DNA of 64,000 nucleotides from Paenibacillus sinopodophylli. Its GTDB lineage: Bacteria; Bacillota; Bacilli; Paenibacillales; Paenibacillaceae. Below are positions 47,480 through 56,380 of this stretch, piece after piece. The DNA lies in assembly GCF_005930355.1 (NCBI RefSeq), contig NZ_VDBO01000015.1, forward strand, positions 39,145-103,144. The letters run 5' to 3'. Position numbers and translations under genes: made by a program. The notes below the pieces were generated by a model. That model saw only the letters and a list, made by a program, of their open reading frames with translations. It was not told the DNA's origin and did no database searches. How positions within the stretch are numbered: the stretch's first letter is position 1; every line of letters starts with the position of its first letter.

Positions 47480-48376
47480 CTATCCTTTGACGGAGCCGAT
47501 CAATACACCCTTCACGAAATACTTCTGAAGGAAAGGATACACGCATAGAATCGGAATCGCACTTACCATTACGGTCGCCATTTTGACAGACATGAGCGTC
47601 ACGTTCTGCATTTGCGTTCCTCTTGCCAGTGCTTCCTGATTCGAGTTCGAGCCCAAGATGGCCGACATATCCTGCGCCGACAATAACTGCTGCAAAAACG
47701 TTTGTACCGGAATCAAATCTTGCTTGGTCACATAGAACGCTCCAGCGAACCAATCGTTCCAATGGCCGACGGCGGTGAACAATCCGATTGCAGCAAGCAT
47801 CGGCTTCGACAGCGGGACGATGATTTGAAGCAAGACTCGGAACGGTCCTGCCCCATCGAGCTCCGCTGACTCAACAAGCGCCTCCGGAATGCCTTGAATG
47901 AACTTCAGCATGACAAACATATTCCAGGCAGAGAACATACCAGGTATGATGTAAACCAAGAAGTTGTTAATGAGACCCAAATTATAAAGCTGAATATAAA
48001 GAGGTACAAGTCCACCGCTGAAGAGCATCGTGAGCAAAATATAGCTCAAAATCGATTTGCGGAATGGCACCTTCGTATACGATAAACCGAATGCTACCAT
48101 CAGCGTGACCATAAGGCCCGCTATCGTACCAGCAATGGTACGCAAGATCGTAATGAGATAAGCGTGCTGAATCACTTCGTTGCCAAGTACGATTTCATAG
48201 TTGATCAGCGTAAATGCCCGTGGCAACAAGTATACGCCGCCTTTTGCTGCGTCGGTTCCCTCATTCAGTGAGATCGCCAGCATATACGCGAATGGATAGA
48301 GCACGGATAAGCATAGCAGAAGCATAAGAACAATAAGAATGATTTGGGAAATGATCTCTCCAGATGTACGTTTCAT
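47480..48376 (-). CDS. Oligosaccharide ABC permease, LplC/YtcP type
   Basis: A 298-aa permease with six hydrophobic segments and the EAA loop PEALVESAELDGAGPFRVLLQI. The end LIGSVKG is typical. Its ATG lies 3 nt after the stop of the upstream permease. Forms the channel with that subunit and uses the large binding protein downstream. Confidence 0.93.
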   Translation of the reverse strand: MKRTSGEIISQIILIVLMLLLCLSVLYPFAYMLAISLNEGTDAAKGGVYLLPRAFTLINYEIVLGNEVIQHAYLITILRTIAGTIAGLMVTLMVAFGLSYTKVPFRKSILSYILLTMLFSGGLVPLYIQLYNLGLINNFLVYIIPGMFSAWNMFVMLKFIQGIPEALVESAELDGAGPFRVLLQIIVPLSKPMLAAIGLFTAVGHWNDWFAGAFYVTKQDLIPVQTFLQQLLSAQDMSAILGSNSNQEALARGTQMQNVTLMSVKMATVMVSAIPILCVYPFLQKYFVKGVLIGSVKG

Positions 48377-48379
48377 CGA

Positions 48380-49273
48380 TTACCATAACCCCTCGCCATT
48401 CAATTTTCTAGATATCTGATTCGTGAGCACTACTAGAGTAAGACCGATAACGGATGACAGGAGACCGATTGCTGTAGCCATTCCGAAATACCCCTGTTGC
48501 AGACCAGTCCGAAGCACATACGTATCGAGAACGTCCGCCACCTGCATGTTCGCCGGGTTCAAGAGCGGATAAATTTGATCCATGCCCACGGTGATAAGAC
48601 TCGGAATGCTAAGGATGAGAACGATCGAAACCGTCGGGATCATACCTGGAAGCGTGACATGGCGAATCTGTGCCCACTTCCCGGCGCCTTCCACCTTGGC
48701 CGCTTCATATTGCTGTGGATCTATTGCTGTAATGGCTGCGAGATAAAGAATCGTATTCCAGCCCACTTCTTTCCACAAGCCGCTGGAGACGATCATCGGT
48801 CGGAACCAACTCTCCGAGCCTAAGAAGAAAATTGGTTCTCCACCCATTTTTGTAATCAAATCATTCGCCAAGCCGCCGTCTAATGTCAGAAACGATTGCA
48901 AAATATAAGCGACGACAATCCATGAGAAGAAATGAGGCAAGTAGCTGACCGATTGAACGAATCTTTTGAAGCCTGCACTCACCAATTCATTAATCATTAT
49001 TGCCAATATGATCGGAGCAGGAAATCCGAATACGAATTTCAATACCGATATGAACAGCGTATTTTTTACAACAATCCAAAACTGAGGCTCTTGCAGAAAC
49101 GCAAAGTTTTGGAATCCAACCCAGGCGCTGTCCCATATGGAGGACCCGATCTGAAAATCGCGGAAGGCGATTTGAATGCCAGCCATTGGAACATAGTTAA
49201 ATAGAAACAAAAGCAAAACTGCCGGGAAAATCATTACATACTGCCAACGATATTTGTATAGTTGTGCTAACAT
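48380..49273 (-). CDS. Oligosaccharide ABC permease, LplB/YteP type
   Basis: A 297-aa permease, first gene of block E. The N-terminus RWQYVMIFPAVLLLFLFNYVPM and loop QYEAAKVEGAGKWAQIRHV are typical of LplB/YteP. AGAAGGAGGG precedes the ATG. A TACAAT -10-like element lies at 49301-49306 on the minus strand, without a convincing -35, again suggesting activation. The 160-bp gap to 49434 is a divergent promoter region. Confidence 0.93.
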   Translation of the reverse strand: MLAQLYKYRWQYVMIFPAVLLLFLFNYVPMAGIQIAFRDFQIGSSIWDSAWVGFQNFAFLQEPQFWIVVKNTLFISVLKFVFGFPAPIILAIMINELVSAGFKRFVQSVSYLPHFFSWIVVAYILQSFLTLDGGLANDLITKMGGEPIFFLGSESWFRPMIVSSGLWKEVGWNTILYLAAITAIDPQQYEAAKVEGAGKWAQIRHVTLPGMIPTVSIVLILSIPSLITVGMDQIYPLLNPANMQVADVLDTYVLRTGLQQGYFGMATAIGLLSSVIGLTLVVLTNQISRKLNGEGLW

Positions 49274-49433
49274 GATGTCGCGTCCCTCCTTCTGTTATTC
49301 ATTGTAAGGGCATTCATAGCAGCAAACCATATAACGTTGATTGGATTTTCATCGTAATGATTAGTACTTTGATTTATGATGGTTATATTCAATTGGCTAT
49401 ACTAGCCATCGTATCATTCGAGGGGGAAAAGGG

Positions 49434-50114
49434 TTGAAGCTGCATATTCTTGTCGTTGACGATGATGCCCATATTCGTGAACTGCTGCGATTTATATTGA
49501 AAAAGGAAGGCTATCAGGTGCTGGAAGCGGAGGATGGCATTCAGGCAACTGCGGTTCTGGAACGTGAGCTTGTGCACTTGGCTGTTGTAGATGTGATGAT
49601 GCCCAGCAAGAACGGCTGGCAGCTCTGCGCAGAAATTCGCGCTGACTACGATATTCCTGTTATTATGCTGACCGCGCTTGGTGAATTCAAGGACAAGGAA
49701 CAAGCCTACCTTGCTGGGACAGACGACTATGTCGTGAAGCCGTTTGAGCCGGAGGAACTGCTGCTGCGAATGAAGGCGCTGCTGCGTCGTTATCGCCTCG
49801 TTTCCTCTGAACAGATCACGCTGAACAAGGTTCGAATCGACAGAAGAGGCTATCAGATACATCTTGGCGAGCAGACGCTTGTCATCCCGCTCAAGGAGTT
49901 CGAGCTGCTCGCTTATCTCGCGAGCTATCCTGGCAAGATTTTCACCAGAGAGCATCTGATTCAAAGCGTCTGGGGTGCCGATTATGAAGGCAATGGCCGC
50001 ACGGTCGATGTCCATATCAAGCGGCTTCGCGAGCGATTCTCGCATTGCTCAGATGATTTTGTCATCACCACGCTCCGCGGCATTGGCTATAAGCTAGAGG
50101 TTGCCGGCGAATGA
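49434..50114 (+). CDS. OmpR-type response regulator
   Basis: A 226-aa regulator: receiver with Asp53 in LAVVDVMMP and YVVKPFEP, then a winged-helix DNA-binding domain (about 130-225: LLAYLASYPGKIFTREHLI, GRTVDVHIKRLRERF). The start is TTG at 49434 after GAGGGGG. It overlaps the kinase by 4 nt and is followed by the MMPL gene, which it probably controls. It is transcribed divergently from block E, whose regulators are of a different family. Confidence 0.95.
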   Translation: MKLHILVVDDDAHIRELLRFILKKEGYQVLEAEDGIQATAVLERELVHLAVVDVMMPSKNGWQLCAEIRADYDIPVIMLTALGEFKDKEQAYLAGTDDYVVKPFEPEELLLRMKALLRRYRLVSSEQITLNKVRIDRRGYQIHLGEQTLVIPLKEFELLAYLASYPGKIFTREHLIQSVWGADYEGNGRTVDVHIKRLRERFSHCSDDFVITTLRGIGYKLEVAGE

Positions 50115-51487
50115 AATCACTATACACACGAATTGTGACTACCTTTATCCTAATCGCGCTAATAAGCGGCGCCGCCTCGCTGTTTATGTCCAACTTTTAT
50201 TATTTGGCCAAGCTCCGAGAGATCAATGAACAACGAATTACGAGCATGGTAGAAGAAATCGCACAGCTATACCAGCAAACACCTGCTATGGACATTAAGG
50301 ATTACGCGGATCGAATCGGGCGGCTGGGCTTCCAGATTTATGTTGTGGATGAATCGCTGACAGGCGAATACTTCGGCGGGACTTACAAGCGTAAAGAGCT
50401 TGACGCGCAGATTGTGAAGAAAGTGCTTGCAGGCACCCTTTATGAGGGTATTCTACAGCAGCACCACGCGCTGAAAGTAATCGGTTTTTTCGAAAACAGT
50501 CTGCGTAACAGTGTTGGCATTCCAGTAGACAGCGACGGCAAACGTTATGCTTTATTTATCCGTCCGGATCTAGCGCAACAAATCGGCGACGTCCGGCTGC
50601 TGATGGCCTTCTTGCTCGTTGTCACCTTCCTGCTTAGTCTTATCTTGATCGCACTGCTAACCAGACTCATTGTGAGACCGCTCAAGAAGCTGACGAGAGC
50701 AACAGATCAAATTATTCATGGCGATTATCATATTACGATGGATGTGGAGCGGCGAGATGAGCTCGGCGATCTAGCCCGGCATTTCACCACTATGGCAGGC
50801 GCGCTGCGCCAAGTGGACAAGATGCGGCAGGAATTCGTCTCGAACGTCTCCCATGAGATTCAATCGCCTCTTACATCCATTCAGGGATTTGCAAGTGCTA
50901 TTCGCAGCGGAGCAGCAACAAAGGAAGAACAGGAGCTGTACTTGCGCATTATTGAGGAGGAGAGTGGACGGCTGTCTTCCCTCAGCACACAGCTCCTGAC
51001 GCTAGCCTCGCTCGATAACGAGCAAATGCTGCCGAGCCGCTCCACATTTCGTATGGATGAGCAAATCCGGCAGGCCGTAATCGTGCTTGAGCGGCAATGG
51101 TCAGGCAAGGCGCTCACCGTTGAGCTTGATCTGGATGAAGTTACTGTAAGTGCTCATGAGTCGCAGCTCTATCAGGTATGGATCAATTTGCTGACGAACG
51201 CTATCAAATTCACCCCTGCTGATGGTCATATTACGGTTCGGCTTCAGGTAAGGAAAGAGATCACCGTGACCGTACAGGATTCTGGAATCGGCATAGCGAA
51301 CGAAGACCTAATGCATGTGTTTGAGCGCTTCTACAAGGCTAACAAATCACGCAATGGCAAAGGCAAGGGCAGCGGACTTGGCTTATCTATCGCTCAAGCG
51401 ATTATCGAGCTGCACCAGGGTCATATCTCCATTGAAAGCAAAGCTCGCGTAGGCACAGCGGTTACGATAAGGCTTCCGCATTTGTAA
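50111..51487 (+). CDS. Sensor histidine kinase (HAMP, HisKA, HATPase)
   Basis: A 458-aa kinase with TM1 at about 7-27, a roughly 130-residue outside sensor, TM2 at about 161-184, then HAMP. The phosphoacceptor is His248 in SNVSHEIQSPL; the ATPase part has NLLTNAIKF, DSGIGI and GKGSGLGLS. It resembles kinases that sense envelope or antibiotic stress. Coupled to the regulator by an ATGA overlap. Confidence 0.94.
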   Translation: MKSLYTRIVTTFILIALISGAASLFMSNFYYLAKLREINEQRITSMVEEIAQLYQQTPAMDIKDYADRIGRLGFQIYVVDESLTGEYFGGTYKRKELDAQIVKKVLAGTLYEGILQQHHALKVIGFFENSLRNSVGIPVDSDGKRYALFIRPDLAQQIGDVRLLMAFLLVVTFLLSLILIALLTRLIVRPLKKLTRATDQIIHGDYHITMDVERRDELGDLARHFTTMAGALRQVDKMRQEFVSNVSHEIQSPLTSIQGFASAIRSGAATKEEQELYLRIIEEESGRLSSLSTQLLTLASLDNEQMLPSRSTFRMDEQIRQAVIVLERQWSGKALTVELDLDEVTVSAHESQLYQVWINLLTNAIKFTPADGHITVRLQVRKEITVTVQDSGIGIANEDLMHVFERFYKANKSRNGKGKGSGLGLSIAQAIIELHQGHISIESKARVGTAVTIRLPHL

Positions 51488-51553
51488 CCGTCCGTTCATC
51501 GTCTATTCACACTCCTGTTCTACCCTTAATACAGAACAGGAGGCTGACTATAT

Positions 51554-53719
51554 ATGAATCGATGGCTGCATACATTTTCCGGAGTAATAACCAGTCCCAG
51601 AGGGGCCAAAATATCATTAATTTGCTGGTTATCCATCATTATTCTACTTACCGCATTAGCTCCAGGAGCGAAGGAGTACGCCATAAGCAGCAGCGAGGGA
51701 AGCGTGTTTCAGACTGCTCCTTCCGCACAGGCGGAGGCGCTGCTGCTGCAATACGCGCCAGCTGAACAAGGGCAGAAAGCGCTGCTTGTGTTCCACAGCG
51801 TCGCCAAGGTGACTGCTACTGAGCTTACAGGGCTTGTGCAATACAGCGAGTGGCTTGCTTCCGAGGAGAAGCCTGCGCTTGTAGCGAGCAGCTTGCCCTA
51901 TCATTTGCTGCCGGTTGAGGCACGGGAGAAGCTAATGTCGACGGATCGAACGACACTCCTTCTTCCTGTCACTCTTCATAGCGGCATCGACTCGAATCAA
52001 AATTATTCTACCCTTCAGCAGCTTCGTGATCAGATGTCCGAGATTCCTATGGGGACACTCGCTCTGGATATCACAGGCCCAGCAGGCATTGCAGCGGATA
52101 CGATTTCGTTGTTCCGCAACGCCGATATTGTGCTTATGCTCGCTACGGTCTTGCTCATTCTGATGATTCTGCTTGTGATCTACCGCTCACCGCTGCTGGC
52201 GCTTGTACCGCTTATGCTTGCAGGTGCGGTATATGCGGTTGTCGATCGGCTGCTTGGACTCGCAGGACAAAACGGTTGGTTCGTCGTCGACAAACAGGCA
52301 CTGTCTATCATGATGATTCTGCTATTCGCAGTGCTGACCGATTACTGTCTATTCATATTCTCGCGTTACAGAGAGGAGCTCGCTTCCGGAGCTTCCAAAC
52401 ATAACGCCATGCAAAAAGCGATGGAGAGAATGGCCGAACCGATTGTATTCAGCGGCGGAACAGTGCTAGCCGCTATGCTGGCGCTCTTGGCGGCAACGTT
52501 CGAGCCGTATCATCATTTTGCGCCGGTCTTCGCTGCCGCGATGGTTGTTATCCTGCTAGCGGGGCTAACGCTTATCCCGCCCGTATTCGCACTGCTTGGC
52601 CGAAGGGCATTCTGGCCATCCCGCTTGAATGCTGCGATTTCGGAGCCGAAGCAATCCCGCTTCTGGAGCAGCATCTCAGCGCTCGTTGTGAAGCGTCCTG
52701 CTCTTGTCGCTTCTGTGCTGCTAGTCGCATTGCTCGCAGCTGCCTCGCCAATCGCCGGATTAACCTATTCCTTTAATCTAATGAAGTCATTCCCTGAGGA
52801 TCTATCCTCACGCGAAGGCTTTGAGGTGCTTGCTGAGCGATACCCCGCTGGGCAGCTTGCGCCTGTAACCCTTCTGCTCGCACCCAGTGACAAGCAGATC
52901 AGTGACGATTCACAGCTAGCCAAAAAACTGCTCAAGCTTAAAGAAGCTATCGAGCAACAGACGGGCGGAAGAATAGCGGAGCCTGCTGTACCCGCCTCCG
53001 CTGACAGCTTAAACGGCTCGTACAAGCTGGAGCTGGTGCTTGAAGAAAATCCTTATGAGGAAGAGGCGCTGGACAAGGTCACTGAGCTTAGACAGGAAGC
53101 TGGCCGATTACTGACAGAGAGTGGGCTTGCAGACGAATACGCCTTGCACATTGCCGGACAAACGAGCAAACAGGTGGATGTGCGTCATATGAACGAGCGG
53201 GATACACTCGTACTGCTGCTGCTCATACCTCTGCTTCTCGGGGTAATGCTTTGGCTTCAAAGCCGTTCAGTCCTCATGGGAGTGCTTATGCTCGGTACGA
53301 TGCTCGTTTCTTATGGCGCTGCGCTTGGTTTGACTTGGCTGATCAGCCAGCAATTGCTCGGACTTGAAGCAATCAGCTACCGAATGCCCGTTTATACATT
53401 TGTTTTTCTCGTGGCGCTAGGTGTAGATTACAACATTATGTTAATCTCCCGTATTCGCGAAGAAGCGGCTAGCTACGAATGGACAGAAGCAGTACGACGC
53501 GGCGTGAGTCTGACGGGCGGTGTTATATCTTCAGCCGGCTTCATTCTAGCCGCCACCTTCGCCGTACTTATTACGCAGCCCATGCAAGAGCTATACCTAT
53601 TCGGACTCGCCATGGCGCTTGGTATTCTCATGGATACGCTGCTCATTCGCGGCATGCTGCTGCCAGCGCTGCTCGTGCTTCTTGGCGGCAGATTTTCAAA
53701 GTCTAGCGTAAACGGCTGA
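51554..53719 (+). CDS. MMPL/RND-type membrane transporter
   Basis: A 721-aa membrane protein with two MMPL repeats. Each has one leading helix, a large outside domain and five further helices; in all about 11-12 segments. Typical strings are VLTDYCLFIFSRYREEL (D-Y motif of proton relay) and LGVDYNIMLISRIREEA. AGGAGG lies 10 nt before the ATG. It is the third gene after an OmpR-type two-component pair (67 nt gap), a layout usual for inducible exporters of lipids or membrane-active drugs. The substrate is unknown. Confidence 0.93.
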   Translation: MNRWLHTFSGVITSPRGAKISLICWLSIIILLTALAPGAKEYAISSSEGSVFQTAPSAQAEALLLQYAPAEQGQKALLVFHSVAKVTATELTGLVQYSEWLASEEKPALVASSLPYHLLPVEAREKLMSTDRTTLLLPVTLHSGIDSNQNYSTLQQLRDQMSEIPMGTLALDITGPAGIAADTISLFRNADIVLMLATVLLILMILLVIYRSPLLALVPLMLAGAVYAVVDRLLGLAGQNGWFVVDKQALSIMMILLFAVLTDYCLFIFSRYREELASGASKHNAMQKAMERMAEPIVFSGGTVLAAMLALLAATFEPYHHFAPVFAAAMVVILLAGLTLIPPVFALLGRRAFWPSRLNAAISEPKQSRFWSSISALVVKRPALVASVLLVALLAAASPIAGLTYSFNLMKSFPEDLSSREGFEVLAERYPAGQLAPVTLLLAPSDKQISDDSQLAKKLLKLKEAIEQQTGGRIAEPAVPASADSLNGSYKLELVLEENPYEEEALDKVTELRQEAGRLLTESGLADEYALHIAGQTSKQVDVRHMNERDTLVLLLLIPLLLGVMLWLQSRSVLMGVLMLGTMLVSYGAALGLTWLISQQLLGLEAISYRMPVYTFVFLVALGVDYNIMLISRIREEAASYEWTEAVRRGVSLTGGVISSAGFILAATFAVLITQPMQELYLFGLAMALGILMDTLLIRGMLLPALLVLLGGRFSKSSVNG

Positions 53720-53861
53720 TGCCATCCTATTTACTTTCGCAATTCACGTTAATCCGTATAAAAAAGAGACAGGTGAGCTATATGCCAACTGTCTCATTCA
53801 CTACATATAAATATACTCATTTTTTTATTTACCAATTGAATATTACATTCGATCATGCTCA

Positions 53862-54860
53862 TTAGAAAGTAATAATGACTTTACCTTGCGAATGGCCTGT
53901 AGCCACTTTAAGTAATGCTTTGTTAATATCATTAAATTTATAAATGGCATCAATAGACGGCATCATTTTTTCTTTTTCAATTAGCGTAGTCATTTTTTGC
54001 AATTGACTGCCATTAGCTTGGACAAATATAAATTGATATTCAATGTGATGCTTGCGTGCCAAAGAATCAATGCGGGATCCCACTAGGCCAAACAACCATT
54101 TTTTCCATAATGGAAAATGGTGATCAACCGCAAAACGATAATTAGGCGCTGCTTTCAAGGACACTAATTTCCCATAAGGTTTAAGAATACCCATTTCAGC
54201 TTTGATCTCTTTGGCTCCCAAGGTGTCGATTACATAATCGATGTCGGATAGAACGTCAGCATAGTTCTCTTCTTTATAATTGATAAAGCGGTCTGCGCCA
54301 ATTGAAATGGTACGTGATCTCCCTCTTTCACTGCCGCTTGTAATCACATATAAACCCATGGATTTGGCGATTGGAATTGCCATTGCGCCGAACCCGCCGG
54401 TCCCTCCAGGAATAAACAGCTTTTTATTTGGCTGAGCATGAAGCATGTCATTCAATGCTTGATAGGCCGTCAAAGCAGTGAGGGGTACTGCTGCCGCTTC
54501 CACGAACGATAAATGTTCAGGAATAAGAGCGATAGCCTCTTCCTTCACGGCAGCATATTCCGCAAACGCTCCAATTTGATTAATCGGTAATCGCGTATAA
54601 ACGCGGTCTCCCACATGGAAATTCACAACCGATTTCCCTACGGCTTCAATGACCCCGGAAAGTTCATTTCCTAAAGTAAGCGGGAATTTATAATCAGAAA
54701 TCATTCGAATACTGCCCTTTGAAATTAGTATATCTAATGGATTTACACCCGCTGCTTTAACTTTAATGAGAACCTCATCACGATTCAGATCAGGTATTTT
54801 CACTTCGTTCAATTTCAGTTGAATTTCTTTTGAATAGCTGTGTATTTGCGCCGCTCTCAT
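53862..54860 (-). CDS. Quinone-oxidoreductase-like NADPH dehydrogenase (MDR superfamily)
   Basis: A 332-aa protein without zinc ligands. It shows NPLDILISKG near the N-terminus, GNELSGVIEAVG, and the nucleotide site IPGGTGGFGAMAI. GAGAGGATG precedes the ATG at 54860, preferred over 54899. Members reduce quinones or alpha,beta-unsaturated carbonyls. It lies 130 bp after an SDR gene on the same strand, with a hairpin between. Confidence 0.88.
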   Translation of the reverse strand: MRAAQIHSYSKEIQLKLNEVKIPDLNRDEVLIKVKAAGVNPLDILISKGSIRMISDYKFPLTLGNELSGVIEAVGKSVVNFHVGDRVYTRLPINQIGAFAEYAAVKEEAIALIPEHLSFVEAAAVPLTALTAYQALNDMLHAQPNKKLFIPGGTGGFGAMAIPIAKSMGLYVITSGSERGRSRTISIGADRFINYKEENYADVLSDIDYVIDTLGAKEIKAEMGILKPYGKLVSLKAAPNYRFAVDHHFPLWKKWLFGLVGSRIDSLARKHHIEYQFIFVQANGSQLQKMTTLIEKEKMMPSIDAIYKFNDINKALLKVATGHSQGKVIITF

Positions 54861-54931
54861 GTTACATCCTCTCTCTTTACTTATTTTTTGGGGTAGCATC
54901 CCCTGTGAATGCGATTCGTACAGATAAATTT

Positions 54932-54960
54932 ATGGCGTACAATTTTGAGTTGTACGCCAT
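54932..54960 (-). terminator. Terminator of the SDR gene at 54991
   Basis: A perfect 11-bp stem (ATGGCGTACAA / TTGTACGCCAT) with a 7-nt loop lies between the SDR stop and the dehydrogenase gene. Confidence 0.75.
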
Positions 54961-54990
54961 TCTTCACCCTATAACTGAATCAAACCTATT

Positions 54991-55743
54991 TTATAGCGCT
55001 TCAAAGATCGGATATATTTGACCCCGCAAATTGAAATCATAGTTCTGGTCTACAATTCCTACCACTTCGTCGCTCGCATAAAGATCCAGCATGAAGCCCG
55101 CCATTTGCTTGGCAGTGTGATACTTAGGCATGTTCGCTTTGTAATCAAAATCTTCAGCATCTAATGATTTTTTCACAAATTCCGTTTCTGTTATGGCTGG
55201 TGCCAAAATTTTCGCCTTTAATTTCGCACCTTTCAGTTCGAGTTCTTTTGCAAGCCCTTCTGTGAACGCACTTACATAATATTTCGATGCAGAATAGGCA
55301 ACACTGCCAACAGCAATGACATATCCAAGTGCTGAGGATACGTTAATCAACTGAGTACCATCTACATCCGCATAATCCCGTACATATAGTGTAGAAAGAA
55401 TGGTCAAGGATTCTATGTTCACACGTAACATCGTTTCTACTTTGTCTAGTTTCTGATCGGCAATAAAGGAGCCTTCACCAAGCCCTGCATTATTGATCCA
55501 TGTCTCAATTTGATATTCCTTCAATTCGTTGTACAGCGTATAAGCCTGATCAGTAACCGATAGGTCGCTTGTACGAACCACAACCTCTACCGTAGGATGG
55601 TTGTTTTTAATCGTAGATTTAAGCTCTTCTAATTTATCCAATCTTCTGGCTACCAAAATCACATTTTTGCCGCGTGCTGCAAACGCCAATGCTGTCTCAT
55701 ATCCAATACCTGAACTTGCTCCTGTGATAACGGTGTACTTCAT
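54991..55743 (-). CDS. Short-chain dehydrogenase/reductase
   Basis: A 250-aa classical SDR: the cofactor motif TGASSGIGYE at the N-terminus, NNAGLG, and the catalytic Tyr/Lys in YSASKYYVSAF, with Ser in the preceding NVSSALGY. GAAGGAG precedes the ATG at 55743. Two copies of a palindromic operator lie 50-130 bp upstream, so a TetR-type repressor probably controls it; the repressor gene is not in the window. Substrate unknown. Confidence 0.9.
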   Translation of the reverse strand: MKYTVITGASSGIGYETALAFAARGKNVILVARRLDKLEELKSTIKNNHPTVEVVVRTSDLSVTDQAYTLYNELKEYQIETWINNAGLGEGSFIADQKLDKVETMLRVNIESLTILSTLYVRDYADVDGTQLINVSSALGYVIAVGSVAYSASKYYVSAFTEGLAKELELKGAKLKAKILAPAITETEFVKKSLDAEDFDYKANMPKYHTAKQMAGFMLDLYASDEVVGIVDQNYDFNLRGQIYPIFEAL

Positions 55744-55793
55744 CGTATTCTCTCCTTCAAACATTCATATTAGTGTACATATGCGCGAAATTC

Positions 55794-55809
55794 TAGAACG
55801 ATCGTTCTA
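55794..55809. promoter_or_regulatory. Palindromic operator, TetR type
   Basis: TAGAACGATCGTTCTA is a perfect 16-bp palindrome, 51 bp before the SDR start. TetR-family operators often look like this. Confidence 0.7.
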
Positions 55810-55857
55810 TTTTGATCAAAAAATATCAGCTCCAACTTGCATTTACTATATCATTAC

Positions 55858-55871
55858 TAGAACGATCAGTA
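55858..55871. promoter_or_regulatory. Second, degenerate operator
   Basis: TAGAACGATC is repeated 64 bp from the first palindrome, with a weak right half (AGTA). It could be a secondary site for the same repressor. Confidence 0.5.
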
Positions 55872-56034
55872 AAGAAAAATTTTAATATACGAATAGAGAT
55901 GACCTATTCGTATATAGTAGCCCTAATCAGCAGCGCGGCTAATTTATACCTCATTTAATGAAAAATATAACTACTATCCGATCTTATCAATGGTCATACT
56001 CGTAGTAATCTTTTTTAAAAAAGGATGAACAAAA

Positions 56035-56211
56035 ATGATGATTGCTTCAATGCAGGGTCGAGTAAACTGTTACGGCACACAGGTCGTGCTTGATTATATT
56101 GGTCTTGACATTGCCCAAGTTGAAATTATCGGATTACTAGGTCCGAACGGGGCCGGTAAAACGACGTTCATTCATCCGCTCTCACCTGTAAATCAGGGAA
56201 AACCCCGATAA
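56035..56211 (+). pseudogene. Truncated ABC-transporter ATPase
   Basis: A 58-codon frame with a good start (AAAAAAGGATG, ATG at 56035). It reads through the A-loop region and the Walker A motif LLGPNGAGKTTF, then stops at 56209 within a terminator hairpin. Signature, Walker B and all later parts are missing, so it is the stub of a deleted ABC ATPase gene whose 5' end and terminator were joined by a deletion. Confidence 0.75.
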
Positions 56212-56230
56212 TCAAGTCAGGGTTTTCCCT
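56195..56230 (+). terminator. Hairpin at the end of the ABC ATPase stub
   Basis: AGGGAAAACCC / GGGTTTTCCCT, a perfect 11-bp stem with a 14-nt loop. It shields fnr from upstream transcription. Confidence 0.75.
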
Positions 56231-56262
56231 TGCTGAGCACTCAGAACAGTAAGGGATATAGC

Positions 56263-56278
56263 TGTGATTTTCATCACA
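56263..56278. promoter_or_regulatory. Fnr box upstream of fnr
   Basis: TGTGA, six bases, TCACA: a perfect match to the Crp/Fnr consensus used by Bacillus Fnr. It lies 103 bp before the ATG, so fnr probably controls itself. Confidence 0.8.
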
Positions 56279-56380
56279 CTTTCTAAAGAAATCTCAAAAG
56301 ATCAGTAGAACTCCCGATAAACAAAAACAGCTGACTCCGTTATCCTTAAAGTAACAAGAAACGTCGAGGAGTTGGTCCGC

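Noticed and set aside
49389..50045. A 218-codon minus-strand frame
   Set aside because: It is the shadow of the OmpR-type regulator and has no recognisable domain.
53766..53800. Terminator after the MMPL gene
   Set aside because: GAGACAG / CTGTCTC could pair, but the loop is long and no T run follows.
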